Notes under the pieces: model-generated
What the model was told of the DNA's origin: nothing
What the model saw: only the letters and a program-made list of their open reading frames with translations
Database searches by the model: none
DNA from: Syngnathus acus
Taxonomy: Eukaryota; Chordata; Actinopteri; Syngnathiformes; Syngnathidae
Direction of reading: 5' to 3'
Assembly (NCBI RefSeq): GCF_901709675.1
Contig: NC_051099.1
Span: 1,426,001-1,490,000 of the forward strand
Length of the DNA stretch: 64,000 nucleotides
Part shown: positions 1 to 29,064 of the stretch, piece after piece
How positions within the stretch are numbered: the first letter of the stretch is position 1
Layout: each line of letters starts with the position of its first letter
Made by a program: the position numbers and the translations under genes

Positions 1-306
1 GTATTTTTTATTTTAATATATAAATGACGACGAAATGCAAGTGCGGGGTGCTTTCTGGCGTCCTCTATAGGCAACCTTATGCCACAGCAGCCTTTCCAAG
101 TGAGGGCGGGGCCGATTTTTTTTCATCGCTCTCTTTGGACCATTGACGCTCCTGCAACACTTTGCGTGCTTGTGAGCGAGTGTGTGCAAGTGTGTGTGCA
201 AGCGTGTGTGCGTGCATCAGACTTCACTGTCATTCCACATCCAGCATCCGTCCAAGAGGGGAATTATCATCATCTTTTTACACCTCGTATTGTGGAAAAA
301 CGAAGG
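1..306 (+). promoter_or_regulatory. DPYSL3: DPYSL3 upstream region and 5' UTR
   Basis: This is the sequence before the DPYSL3 start codon. It has no recognisable exon of its own. A GT-rich, imperfect TGTG(C/T) stretch lies at about 176-216. The transcription start cannot be placed from sequence, and the left window edge may cut into the promoter. The ATG at 307 has A at -3, an acceptable Kozak context. Short open frames here have no family resemblance. Confidence 0.4.
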
Positions 307-3300
307 ATGTCTTATCAAGGCAAAAAGAACATCCCGAAGATCACAGTGAGTTGTTCACGACGCTCGCTCCAGGGTGTGTGGGGAACTTTGATGGCTGTTA
401 TAAATCACTGCATTAGCTACTGCAGCCGTAAATCCAGACCTTGCAGTAGCGCTACTGGTTAAACAATATGATTATTATGCATTTGATTATAATTGTCAGC
501 CCTCATGCTGCAATGAGGGCATTTTGCTGGGCATGCGCGATATTAGGCGTTTTCTTAAAGGTGTCCTGTCTCCTTTGTTGAGGGACTCACCCATTCAAAA
601 TCACTAAACATTCCCTTCATGTTTTCTCCCTAGTGTACAATTCCACAGTTAATTTTTTTCTATTGCAAGACAAAATATTTTTGTTTGTTTGGAATTTTAC
701 AGAATGGTGCATTTTTGTGTAAGATTTCGCCCTTCCCCCCACCTCACACGCAGTCATGTTATGCTATTATGTATATCCTCTGAAATCCTCTAAATCCACC
801 GCCGTTTTAAGACTTTTGGCAAAAAACAAAACAAAACAAAAAATCAAACGTAATTCCAATGAGGATTTTCATATTTCCAAGCTGAGCGTTGATGTTCCAG
901 GCGTGTGTGGTGCAGAGGAGAGAGTGAAAAGCAGGGAAGGTGGGAGAGGCGGGTGGTTGGGGGGGTAGATAGGCACACGCCCATTTTGGGATGATTTGGG
1001 ATTAAGCGGCATAGGGAAAGCAGTGTTTTAAATTGTGAATTTCTAGAAGGCGAGCAATTGTATCACAGCATGCAGGGCGGAGGTTGAATGGAGGCCAACG
1101 CAGGCAGCTGCGCCTCCGCTTGGTCTTCCAACTGCAGACCTCTCCTTTGTGCGCGTGCGCGTGCGCGCATGTCATGCCGGCCGGTTTCCATTGTTGCGGC
1201 GATGTGGAGTATCGCTCGGCCTTTGTTTTTGGATTCGGTTGCTTTGGCATCAGAATGATGTCCAAATAAATAGGGAACGTTCTTTCAAATCCCATTTTCT
1301 CTAGACTGTCTTTTTGGAATGTTTTGAATTTGATCATGCAAAACCTCCAAAGTTTGGACTGTATATTCTTGATTCATCTTAATTTGATTGATGGCATGAC
1401 CAGACATCAGATTAGTAACGCGATGAAGAAAATGTAATGAAATGATCATGTCCTGATGCAAATAGCTTCAAATCTGACTAACTATGTGTATAATGGTCGA
1501 TATTAATATATACTGTAAATTCTACATGCCTTTTTAAAAATGTCTTAGAGATCATTTGATTTTGGAAAAAAAAGCAGCAGCAGGAGTACAGAAAAAAACT
1601 CAAGCTAAATTTAGTTCCTCCCCAACATCAAAAGCTTGGAAATATAGCCCTTCTAAAATACTTCCTTTTGGCATCACCTGCTTACAGGAATTTAAAAAAA
1701 TGCAAATATGAGAATTTGTAAAGATGAAACCAATATGGAGGTTGTTTACTGTATCAGCAGTTATTTAGTCTCATACAGTTTGGCATTGAAGCCTGCAAAG
1801 TTTACTAGCGTCTGGCGGCCGAATCCTCAAAACTTAACTTGTTAGTCTACCAATTCATGTAAATTCATGCTGCTGTAAAACTGGAATGGAATAAAAAAAT
1901 ATTCCATACCATTCTATTTCAGCAGTTTCCTCACATTAGCCGGTGCCAAAGTGGCTGTCAGATTTCTAGGTGCGGCTCTTCCTTTCTTCCGTCCTCCCGT
2001 CACAGCCCCCTCAGCGTTCCTCCGCCAACCATTAATCCCCCCGCCCCCTCTTGAGCTAACACCCACCCCACCCGCTCTGCCGCATCCATTGGGAATGAGC
2101 ACCTAAAAAAAAATCCCATCCAGGAAATTAAAACTGAGCTACGGCTTCTGCCATCAGCATGCGTGCTGCCACAAAGTGTGCAAACAAAACAGAGCATGGC
2201 CTGCCCAGATGTGACTCACCATAGCAACCGCTGTGCATTCAAGATGGCACCAAAACACCGCCCCCCTACGTGTTGGTAAAGTTCTATTAGCAGACTTTAC
2301 TGACTGCAATTAACTCAATTGCATCGGAATTCTCAACTGTGAACAAATTGCGGCCTTTTTGGGTAAATATTTTGGTTTCTTGGCAACTGGCAAAAAAAAC
2401 TGAGGCATGGGGGCAGATGACACTCGGATAGAGTTGCATTACGAAAACAATTCTCAATTCTACAGCCAAATGTAAGAGTTTGTGCTAATTCTCCCGAAAT
2501 GCTTTTGTATGTAGCCAGCTAACCAAATCCTCAAGCAGAGGAGAAAAAATGTGGGTGGGGGGGGGCTGACCCAGAAAATTCTTAACCCAGAGAGACATGG
2601 GGCAGTTGTTTCTAATATAGGAACATATTTCACCATTTATGTCTCATAAAAATGACAAAGTGTGAATAGACTTTCCATCAGCATTCACACAAGCCAGCTA
2701 AATATTTGAAGTGGCATTTGCATCAAACCTTGAATGAACCAAGAACTATTAACATTCTATCTGAGTGATGTAGTTTATTATAAAGACAATGCTGACATCA
2801 TCATATTGGGATTTTTTTTTTGTTCCACTCGTAAAACAGGATGCACTCACACGGAGTGACAAAGTAGGACGTGACCCTGGAAGGTCTCAGCAGATCAGGA
2901 TCAACGACATCACTTCAAACGAATATTTGCTGTTGCTACGTGACTCCCCTTTTTTTTCCCCTCCACACATTCAGTCTTTCACTCACTTTGGACGAAGTGC
3001 ACTCAGCATCCTGTCATGTGACCTCCATTAATACAGCTGCCAAAAGGTCTTAAAGAGGTTGCCTCAGCAAAAGTCAAGGAAGCTTTACTTTGATTAAAAA
3101 CCCAAAGAGGATTATTCAGTCTGAGACTGGTTCTTAGTACTTATGCACAAATAACTTTTGGTCATACTATAATGTGACGAAAAGAACTGATTCTTTATAG
3201 TCATCCAAGCATTTGTGGGTTAAGATGATGCAGCAATTTTTGCACAAGCACAGTACTTTTTGTCACGATGTGCCAAATTGTAGGAGCGTCCGTGCAGAGA

Positions 3301-6300
3301 GAAAAAAGAGATGAAATGGTGCGCAGCGGCACTAAATGAGCGACAGTTTTAGGGCAGCACTGACGTGTTCCAGCTATGACCGAGTTCTCCAGTCTAATAC
3401 TGTAATGCTTGCAAGGTGTGGTCGCCTGGAAAGACTCTGGGCTCTTTTTCACGCCTCACCATTACTATCACACACCAAAGACTCAGAATGCCATTCATTT
3501 GTGATTCTTCGTCACAACACCAAAGAAAATCTTCACAAAATAAATCTAATGTAAAGTACAGACATCGAACTTCACATTTTCTAAACTGTGTGTAACAACA
3601 GCCAGCCAATGGTTCTCTCCAACAAAGCAAAAGCCAGTCGCCTTTCTATTTCCCTCCCCACAGTGAACTCGTTGCCATGGCAACCGCACGCTGGAATTAG
3701 TCCACAACACGGCCGTTGCAGCAGATTTTGATTTGTCTGACTGTGTCAAGTGTTTAGCTTCTTCCCACAATTGAAGGGTTGCTCTCAATGAATGCAAATA
3801 TCAAACAATACATTTTAGGACTCTTTAAACTATATATTTACAACCACATTACGTTTTATAGCAGTGAATAAAGATGCGCGTTTTTTAATCCGTTTTCACT
3901 TTATGATTGAGCACAACAGTATTCACGCATCAAACGCACATTTTGGCGACCTTGAGTCTTGATAGGTGCCTAACAACATTTATTATTATTATTATTATTT
4001 CCCCCGCGTCTCAATGCCCCGTCAATGCAGCAAGTCACTCGTATTGACAACAAGGAGGATTTATAAATCATATTTGAGCTTACCCGCTGTCGGTTCAAGT
4101 CTTTGTTTCTTTTTGGTGCTTTGCATTTGCGCTATATTCCGTGCTGCGGCGATAGTTTTTGCACATTCCGTTTTCCTCCTGGGTTCCTTGGGATCCATAA
4201 TTGCATGCAGGTGAATAGCGTGTACACGCGCTGTTTTGAGTCACGCAGGTGAGGAACGTGCACGCGCTCTAGACTGTGCGACGTCATGGCAACGCCCAGA
4301 ATAAGATGCGTTAGTTATATGCTGGGATATGTTTTTTTTTTTTTTGTAATCTGCATCTCTTCAACATGCCAAAAGACCATTTATCCCATTTCTCCCCCCC
4401 CCATGCAGAGCGACCGGCTTCTTATCAAAGGCGGCCGGATTGTGAATGATGACCAATCCTTCCATGCAGACATCTACATGGAAGATGGCCTCATCAAGTA
4501 AGAACGTCCTCATCCCTTTCATCTCTCCGCCTCTGCAGCTCTTTAAAGACTTGTGCAAATCCTTACTAAGAAATTCCAGGGGGAATTTATTTCAAGAGGG
4601 GGGGCTGTTAAGAAGCCCTTGAGTTAGATTTTGGAAAGTGGGAGGAGGGCAAGAGAATATTTCAGGCTTGAGTAAAGGGAAAAGTTAACTATAAATAAAG
4701 TCTAACAAAACAAAACATGTTTTTCTCACCAGTCAAGCCTTTTGATGAGTAACTCACCCTTAAGCTTTTCAAATCTATCCATCCTCTGTTTAATTTCACC
4801 CTTGATCCCATTTGGCCTTAATTGTTCTATTATTTCTCCCTTTGTTCCTACTCCCCCACTGAGGGAGGCTACCACAGGAAGCCTGGTGTTGCATAATAAA
4901 CAACCAAATGAGCTGATGGAAAACTCCCATAGACACTCCAAACACAATCTGCTCAAACCTTTACTAACTCGGTTCAACATCTCCAGGCAGATCGGCGACA
5001 ACCTGATTGTGCCCGGCGGGGTGAAGACAATCGAAGCCAACGGCAAGATGGTGATCCCCGGCGGCATCGATATTCATACCCACCTCCAGATGCCGTATCG
5101 TGGGACCACCACCGTGGATGACTTTGCTCAGGGGTCCAAGGCGGCTCTCGTTGGGGGCACGACCATGATCGGTATGAAGCTGTGGTAAACTCAGGGTTAA
5201 AAAGCTAAAGAGGAAAAGAGGTGGAGCGGAGACCCAAAGAGACTCTCCTACGGGCAACTGTCCAAAGCATGTCTATACAAAGGGCTTCATGGGTGGGGGT
5301 GGGGGGAACTGGGCAAGAGACTCCCATGAAAATACCAAACACTACAGTATGTGTCTGCTGGTCATCTTAATACATCCAAATCACATCTACAGTATGTGTG
5401 TGTCCTCAGAGACATCGCAAGCAACAGCTGCAAGATAGTAGCGTAAAAAGTTGGCACAGAGACATTTATTAACAGACATGCCCCTGTTACCACCATTCAC
5501 ACAGCCCATTCATTTGTGGCCGATTCGATTTCAGAGAGGCTAAGTGAAAACATTCACTCTGTGGGTGGGTAATGTGAACACTTTTTCCCCACTACATAAG
5601 ATGTCAGTGTGACCATGGAGGAAAAGAGAAACAATGTCAGAAGTTACGCTTTTCTGCCATCTTCTTGTAACATGCAAACAACAACAAAAGCTAATTGGGT
5701 CATGTTGCAAGTGATAAAGAAGCTAGTGACAACCAGACACAAAAAAGCTTCTAAATATATATGATGAGAAAATATACAGTGTTACAGATTTTGGAATGTG
5801 CCAATGGGAATTTTTGTCCAAGAATAAAGTGTTACACGACCCCCTCACGCTGTGACAAAAACAAAAAGTGACACGCGCCAATGTTTGGTCGCCACGGGTG
5901 GAGCACAGCCAAAACAAACTGACAGCTGATCCCGGCAAGATAGAAGAAAAAAAATGGCAAATGTCGCCATCTATCTCCCCTGTCCCCCATACAGTGGACC
6001 ATGTGATCCCAGAGGTTGGCAGCAGCTTGTTGGCGGCCTACGATCAGTGGAGGCAGTGGGCTGACGAGAAGGCCTGCTGCGACTACGCACTCCACGTGGA
6101 CATCACCCACTGGAACGACAGCGTCCAGCAGGAGGTGGACAACCTGATGAAGGACAAAGGTATAATATGATGACTCCACTTCAGTTAGAGATGATGGGTA
6201 AAAGTCATGTCTTTCCTTTTCAATTTCCACAGGTGTGAACTCATTCCAGGTGTACATGGCTTACAAGGACTACTACCAGATGAGCAACAGCGAGGTTCGT

Positions 6301-9300
6301 AGCGCAGAAGATGAGGGATTGCGGATACCATTAAGGCTGACTGGCAGTTTTAAGATTCCAATGGGTTTTGTGACTTTCTTTTCTGTGGCTGCAGCTCTAT
6401 GAGGTGTTTACCTTCTTGGCGGAAAGAGGCGGCATCGCTCAGGTGCATGCGGAAAATGGAGAGATCATTGCAGAGGTAAAATGAAATGGCTGGAAATATC
6501 TTCTTGTGGTTTTAGAATTCTACAATTCTTATATTGTAGGACATGCAATCAAATTCTCACGGGGACAGCACAACTTTTAACCGATTACATCACCAAATTA
6601 TTTTAAGTCTGTGTTTTCACGATGGACCTTTGTTGTTCAATTAGCATGTTTGTGTCCGACCAATAGGAGCAGGCCCGTATGCTGCAAATGGGAATCACCG
6701 GACCGGAGGGACACGTGTTGAGTCGGCCAGAAGAGGTCGGAACAAATCATTAACGTGACTACAGTACTGATCCATGTGTTGGCAACGACTTGGTTGTTGA
6801 AACAATTGATTGTATGGCCACACATACAGACGGGCTTCACTCTCACTCAAAGTCATGCTGTTCTTATTACGCACATGTGGTTTGATGCACATTAGTGACG
6901 TTCAGGGCGTAAATCAACCGCGTGCTGTCGCTAAATGAAAACAGTCAACTGATCTCAGCTCTCGCATCTCGCCTCCGACGGGAATTTTCAGATCTCGTGG
7001 GAATCATCTGCCAAAAAAATGTCAAACAATGACTGAGTTGACCTCTTGTGTGAAGTTTGTATGTTCTCCACCTTTTTTGAATGGTTGTTTGTCTATTTGG
7101 CAAGTGGCTCCTAGAAACAGCATGCATGGAAGTCAATGTAACTGAAGTGCGGCACTTTCTGGCTTGAACGCTCCCACTTTTGGTTGGAAAGTATTTATTA
7201 AAAACAGCCCCCATATGATATTTGCTGTGCTAGCGTTTATGTGAGAAACTGTGAAAATCATATTTAACTGTGGGCGTCTTTTAGTTGGAGGCAGAAGCCG
7301 TGTTTCGGGCCATCACCATCGCCAGCCAGACCAACTGTCCCCTCTACGTGACCCGCGTCATGAGCAAGAGTGCGGCAGACATCATCTCACAGGCCCGTAA
7401 AAAAGGTAAAAAAAAATCCTCGATGTTTTGGTGGTTTCTAACCAGAACCTCCTGGTTAGGAAACGTCGTGTTCGGTGAGCCAATTACGGCTAGCCTGGGC
7501 ACGGACGGGACGCATTATTGGAGCAAGAACTGGGCCAAGGCGGCTTCGTTTGTTACGTCTCCACCTCTTAGTCCTGACCCAACTACTCCAGACTACTTGA
7601 ACACGCTCCTATCCAGGTATACCTCACTTTTAGAAACTGCATATGTTATCAAAAAAACACATAGTTACTTTGTGTTTCTTGGTCCTCCAGCGGAGACTTG
7701 AGTGTGACTGGCAGCGCTCACTGTACGTTCAGCGTGTCTCAGAAAGCCATCGGCAAGGACGACTTCACTCAGATCCCAGAGGGCGTCAACGGGTTGGAGG
7801 AGAGGATGACCCTCATCTGGGACAAAGCTGTGGTCAGACACTCTTGCGTCGTCCTCACTTTTATAGCCTCTGGTATTTCTACGCTTTAATATCATATATT
7901 TATCCCTCCCCCCCTCGTATAGACTACAGGCAAAATGGATGAGAACATGTTTGTGGCGGTTACCAGCACCAACGCGGCTAAGATCCTGAACCTGTACCCG
8001 CGCAAGGGTCGGATCGCCGTGGGCTCCGATGCCGACCTGGTCATCTGGGACACCGACGCCATCCGAACCATCACGGCAAAGAAACACAATTCGGTGCGTA
8101 GGGAACCGTGCATTACACCATTAAAAAGTATACGAGATGCACGAAAAGGGGGGGGAATAATTCACCATGGAGGTAAAATAAGAGACAGCATGTGTGCTTG
8201 TGAGCAACAAGGCGAGAAAACACATTTTTGACCAGCGTCCAGGGAGCTCTGAGTTCCTCTGAGTTCCTCTGAACGGAAATGAGGTCTCCGAGGATCCTCA
8301 TATGACTCACAGAGTACATTCACTGAATCAAAAGAAAAACATTTAAGTAACGATGACAACCTTTAAGTGGTGTTTCCAAACATACGTGACATTATACTGG
8401 TGCCTTGTTTCCAACTATAAGGGGGCAAATGAGCTTCGTCATATTTGATCATATGGCAGGTTTCAGACAACGTCGAGCTAGCCTCATTTTTATGATTATA
8501 GTATAGATTATATTTCCCCAAATATCCTGATCCAAGCTCGCACGCAGATAATCTAGTCTTACAAAATACTTTGGGTTTCCATGGCGATGCTCTATGAGAA
8601 TTGATTCCAAAATTTCGGTCGAGCAAAAGACTGGAGTTGTATTCAGTAGACAGAGCTCAGTCTTTGGCGTAAAACATAATCTGCAAATCTGTGGATGACA
8701 TCCTCTTCAGGCTCTTACGTAATGATGTCACATGTTCATTTCCCACACAAATAAGGAACTCAGAGCGGATCCCAGCAACAATAAATCTAACCTAATGGAG
8801 ATTTTGACGTTCTGCCAAGCAGGAGCGTTCATGTTTATCATCGTATCATCACATTAAGCTCACATGCACGCGCGCACACATTTGTCATGACATCATAATT
8901 GGCGCGCAGCCACTGGGAGTCTGAAGTCAGTTTGGACGACAGCACAAAAAAGGCCAGGAAGGAGCACCAGTGGAATGAAATGAGGGAGTGCCGCTTAGAA
9001 ACATAAAACACCACAAAGTGAAGTATTCAAATGCTTTTCCATTACATTGAAGACTGCAGAGTACAACATCTTTGAAGGCATGGAGCTGCGTGGCGCGCCT
9101 CAGGTGGTCATCTGTCAGGGGAAGATCGTCCTGGAAGACGACAACCTCCACGTGACCTCGGGCGCGGGCCGCTTCATCCCCTGCTCGCCGTTCCCCGACT
9201 ACGCTTACAAACGTGTCAAAGCCAGGAAGCAGGTAAAAGTTATTTTTGTCCAACTAACCAACTTTCTGGTTTGCAGACGAAATGATTAGTGTCAAACTAT

Positions 9301-9859
9301 TGCTTATATAAGAAAGCATGAAAATGCTTCCCAATTTTGTCCTGACGGATTTTCCTGGTGTCTTTTTTATGGACGTTCTAACCTGGCTTTGGATGACTGG
9401 AAAACTTACAATGCAAAAGCACCATCCCATACAAAATCCTTCTTGGCTAGTCCTATCTTAGATTTGTATCTGCTTCCGTGCAGCTGGCCGTCCTGAGGGC
9501 AGTGCCCAGGGGGATGTATGACGGCCCCGTGTCGGAATACTCCATGTCACGTGGCGGCACCCCGTCCGCCTCGGCTCGTACGTCACCCACCAAGCAGCCT
9601 GTCAGGAACTTGCACCAGTCTGGATTTAGTCTAGCAGGTAACCCTGCACCATGCGGTGAGCATAATGCCCTCAGATCTTTCTTCGTATCCATGAGTTACT
9701 TTCAGTTCAAATCACATCAAAGTCTGATGTATTTTTCATGCAACTCCTTCACTCCCCCTTCCAGGTCCCCCTATTCCTGATGAAGTCTCGACAAGGCCTC
9801 CCGGTCGTCGTATTATGGTGCCCCCTGGTGGCCGTTCCAACATCACCTCCCTCAGTTAA
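307..9859 (+). CDS. DPYSL3: Dihydropyrimidinase-related protein 3 (CRMP4), 14 coding exons
   Basis: Cytosolic collapsin response mediator protein. The family forms tetramers, binds actin and tubulin, and acts downstream of semaphorin signalling in growth cones. Coding exons: 307-345, 4409-4497, 4987-5171, 5995-6159, 6233-6294, 6395-6475, 6667-6735, 7285-7405, 7460-7616, 7691-7832, 7923-8093, 9053-9232, 9484-9637, 9765-9859. They total 1710 nt (569 aa; human about 570), and all junctions are GT..AG and in phase. The protein begins [13 protein letters not shown]. It has the dihydropyrimidinase-like fold (GGIDIHTH about residues 68-75, HAENG in exon 6) and ends [10 protein letters not shown], the CRMP C-terminal signature. 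CRMP4 rather than CRMP1, 2 or 5 is supported by [23 protein letters not shown] and GRFIPCSPF. The family is enzymatically dead, and here the lysine of the DHPase NSFK motif is Q ([11 protein letters not shown]). The tail in exons 13-14 is Ser/Thr/Pro rich, matching the segment phosphorylated by GSK3 and CDK5 in relatives. The alternative long first exon known in mammals is not visible. Confidence 0.95.
346..4408 (+). other. DPYSL3: DPYSL3 intron 1 (4.06 kb)
   Basis: Long first intron, with donor GTGAGT at 346 and acceptor CAG ending at 4408. It has no exon-like reading frame with recognisable homology. It contains an ATT trinucleotide run at about 3979-4000, a short GCGTGC-rich palindromic stretch near 1150-1170, and homopolymer runs. 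First introns of CRMP genes often hold enhancers, but no specific element can be named from this sequence alone. Confidence 0.6.
8094..9052 (+). other. DPYSL3: DPYSL3 intron 11 (0.96 kb)
   Basis: Intron between the exon ending KKHNS and the exon starting TAEYN. It contains a short direct duplication of GAGTTCCTCT near 8250-8272. Nothing else is recognisable. Confidence 0.6.
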
Positions 9860-10620
9860 ACTCCACCCACCCATCCAGCCCAAGGAGGACTTAAGAGTGC
9901 GCCTCCAGGAAAGAGTGTGTGTTCATGTATGTGTGATGGGAGGTAGAGCTGACTCGAACGACCACGACTAATTAAAAACAACAAAAAATGCCTTACCTGT
10001 CACTATGCTAGTCTTTGGTTGCTCAAAAGGAAACACATTTTGGCAACATTGAATGGGTCTTTTTATCTTATTTTATTTGAAAAAAGATAAAACAACCAAA
10101 GCACAACCAGTCCCAGCCTTCCTTCTCAACCGTTGTGTACTGGTGCTCTTGGTAGTAAGTGATCTGTATAAAAAAAAAAAGTAACAAGTAAACTACCTGG
10201 TCTTAAACGACATCCATTCATCCTAATTGGCGTTCCATGTTGCTGTACATACACTAAATGTCAAGTAGCTTTGTGAATGATGTTGTGTAGCTTGTTTTTT
10301 GGGGCCAAATGATAATAATCAAGGTACTTGGTGAATCATGGAGGCGAATTTGAACTGAAGGACATGGAACTGAATGGGCCACACGGATTCTGGTGACATG
10401 ATCCATGATTTCTTTGTCAACTCGTCTCCATGGCGACCCCATCCATGTGATGTACTGAATGATGAGTATTTGAAAAAAAGTAGCAAAAGAAATTGTAAAA
10501 GAAAAACCAAGAAACATTTCTTTGTACCGCTTAATGTCTACCAGAGGTCATCTTGAAAATGAGAACTAAAATTCAAAGATCTGTACATGTGACCCTGTAT
10601 CCACAATAAAAGAAGAAACG
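9860..10620 (+). other. DPYSL3: DPYSL3 3' UTR
   Basis: Sequence after the TAA at 9857-9859 up to just past the first well-placed AATAAA at 10605-10610. It is AT-rich with no open frame of note. The end is inferred from the poly(A) signal, and a longer 3' UTR cannot be excluded. Confidence 0.55.
10605..10610 (+). terminator. DPYSL3: Polyadenylation signal AATAAA for DPYSL3
   Basis: Canonical AATAAA about 745 bases after the DPYSL3 stop codon, on the coding strand. A MITE relic starts about 85 bases downstream. This is the best candidate for the main cleavage signal. Confidence 0.6.
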
Positions 10621-10694
10621 ATGCTTTAAAAAACCCCGTCAAGCCTCTGGCTCTACTTTCTTTTCACATTCCAAATGAAAATCCTGTTTCGTTC

Positions 10695-10896
10695 ATATAT
10701 AAGTCGCACCAGACTATAAGATGCAGTTGTTTTAAATTAAATGTCCACATTTCTATGAGCTGTATCAACAAAACAAATCCTCTAACAGTATCATAAAAAT
10801 CATGAAAAATCCATAGATAAGTAGCACTGGTCTATAAAGCGCAAGGTTCAAAGCTTGTGTAAAAAAATAGCGTCTTAAAGTCCAAAAATTACGGTA
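10695..10896. mobile_element. Diverged MITE-like element, copy 1
   Basis: About 200 bp starting with TATAAGTCGCACC and ending with AAAAATTACGGTA. These are the same terminal motifs as the two closely related elements at 24844 and 26752, but the interior is much diverged and the left end lacks the CCGTAATTTTCGG terminus. It is non-coding and looks like an old, left-truncated member of the same family. Confidence 0.55.
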
Positions 10897-11999
10897 GTCA
10901 CAAATTCTTGGGGTGCATCAGGTCACATCAGCGTTCAGAATTAATTAAACACACTATTGGGTAAAATTGGGTCTTTTAAATATCAGTGTGGCCCTAAAAC
11001 ATCTTTGCAGAAATCAAGTTGTGTTATTTTTGTATTCATAGTGATTTGTTTTTATGTTGATGTATCAACTCTCAAAATGGCAGAGGTGGAAAAAAAAATG
11101 TAATGTGGTGGTCTGACTTGATTCTGGAATAAAAACAGGAGTCACAATTAACTGAAGTGTTTTTGCTGTTTCACCTAAAAAGCACATGTCAATGGCCAAC
11201 ACAGCATATTATTCTCCCACTTTGGCTAGCTTGTCTGTTTACTGGCGTGGTATCAACAAAAATGAAGCATCGTATGGACACGAATGACTCAGCAAAGCTT
11301 TTGGGGCAACAATAAAGAGCAACGCTGAATGACGTTAGATTGTGGATGACGTAAGAGTGAATCATCCACTCCAGCCTCTGTGACCTCCACATTTTTGATG
11401 CACTGCCAAATATATTCTATTCTATTCAAGTGTTGTCCATTCTCAGAAATGGATGGATGGATGTTTAAGCCACCATATTAATAGCAACACAGCAATCATA
11501 CATCTGAGCACTAGGGGAGGCTAGCAACACAGCAATACTAAGAAATATGTTTCTATTTCTTCCAGTATGATTTTTAAAAATGATTTAAAACGGTACATGT
11601 AAAAAATGCATGAAGGCAGAGTCAGTTTGGTTTGGGAACAAAGTTATTTAAGGCACACCTTAAAAGATACAGTAGAAGAAACATACAGTGACAAGTGAGG
11701 GACAACAAAACCTCCATTTTCAAATTCACAGGTCTGTTTGCCTTTGTCTGCCATACACGTTTTAAAGCATATTGTATATTTTACTAACCCCTCCCTCTCC
11801 CACTGACTGCTCCTATTGCAGTGTTGTACGGTTAAAGAAAAAATGTGCAAAATGACGTTTACAACAAATACCAACATCGACACAAATCCAAACACTGTGC
11901 CCATTTTAGGGTGAAAAAGTGCTAGAAGCATTTAAAAACAGATACAAATATCAAACTGTGTAACGTCAAGGAATTAACAAGCATGAATGAAAGCCAGTG

Positions 12000-12005
12000 T
12001 TTATT
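12000..12005 (-). terminator. STK32A: Candidate polyadenylation signal for STK32A
   Basis: TTTATT on the plus strand reads AATAAA on the minus strand, about 1.0 kb after the STK32A stop codon. Other variant signals nearer the stop cannot be excluded. Confidence 0.3.
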
Positions 12006-12980
12006 AATTAGAATGTGATCACTGCTAAATCACTGCTGTCGTTGTGCTCAGACATTAGTATGGTACTCGTATAAAAGTCTTTTTTTGGTGAGGGGAGGAG
12101 CTTCATTTAGTTAGTTCCTGTCTGATAGAAAAGTAGTGCTTTGCTGCCATTTTATGGCATCTATAGACAATTTGATTTGGGAAGGGTCAGGGGGTCAATA
12201 TATCCCCCACGAGTAGTGTGGAAAACTGTAGCTGGAGCTTCGGGCTTTCTGCACAACACATCAAATATGAAATTCTGCAGTGGGGGGTAATTCTCCAACC
12301 ACGACATAATGGGGCTAGCTAAAGCTCCGGAGCCACCTTCAAGCAACTTTCAGTGTCCTCCAATCTACACTGACGGAAACACTACATCAAAGCCAAAAGG
12401 TAAGCAGAGCTGCATTTTGCTGGATACACATATTAAAAGCGCTAGCTTCTTCGGAGCAGCCCGGACTTAGACGCAAAACAAGAAATACGGGATGTCAAGT
12501 GTTCTCTGATGCTTAATCCACATGTGGCAACTCTTCTGAATTGCGGAAAAATGCATATTTTGCCTTTTTCAAAATGAAAGTGGGTCGACCCTGCAGAAAG
12601 GTCACAAACGACCAAGGGAAAAAAAGCTATCTCAGAGCACTGATACAAACCTTCCAATCAAAACCAAGTCTACTATCTTCGAGGCGCATTACCATTCCTG
12701 ACTTGAAGTTGAACCAAACTAAATGTAGATAAAGTGTCCAGCAGAACGTTTGCTCCACAGTTCTCTCTTGTGACGTAACAGAGCAAAACGCGACATACTG
12801 TACATACCCTTCAAGGTCAGGGGAAAAAAATAAAAATTCTGCCGTGATGCACGTAAAGAGTCTCTTCACTCACCCTGTACTCGTCAAGTCTTTGCAACGT
12901 TCGTTGAGGCAACCCGCTTATATCAGTTGCGGGACGGAGGTGCTGATCTACAAACAATGACGGGAGACACGGAACAAAAT

Positions 12981-12998
12981 GTGTGTGTGTGTGTGTGT
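12981..12998. repeat. (GT)n microsatellite
   Basis: About nine GT units followed directly by a G homopolymer, just downstream of the STK32A stop codon and so probably inside its 3' UTR. Confidence 0.85.
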
Positions 12999-13024
12999 GG
13001 GGGGGGGGGCTTGAATCCGGTTCT

Positions 13025-29064
<16,040 letters not shown>

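Larger units (their letters stand above)
10897..13024. other. DPYSL3-STK32A convergent intergenic region and STK32A 3' UTR
   Basis: The two genes point at each other across this interval. The STK32A 3' UTR occupies its right part. A minus-strand AATAAA (TTTATT on plus) is at 12000-12005. Short ATTCT and GGATG repeats lie at about 11415-11463, and a GT run at about 12981-12998 is followed by a G run. No coding sequence with recognisable homology is present. Confidence 0.5.

Noticed and set aside
5172-5994. Possible retained-intron frame after DPYSL3 exon 3 (MIGMKLW then stop)
   Set aside because: The frame stops within a few codons, and the GTATGA donor joins cleanly to the VDHVIPE exon.
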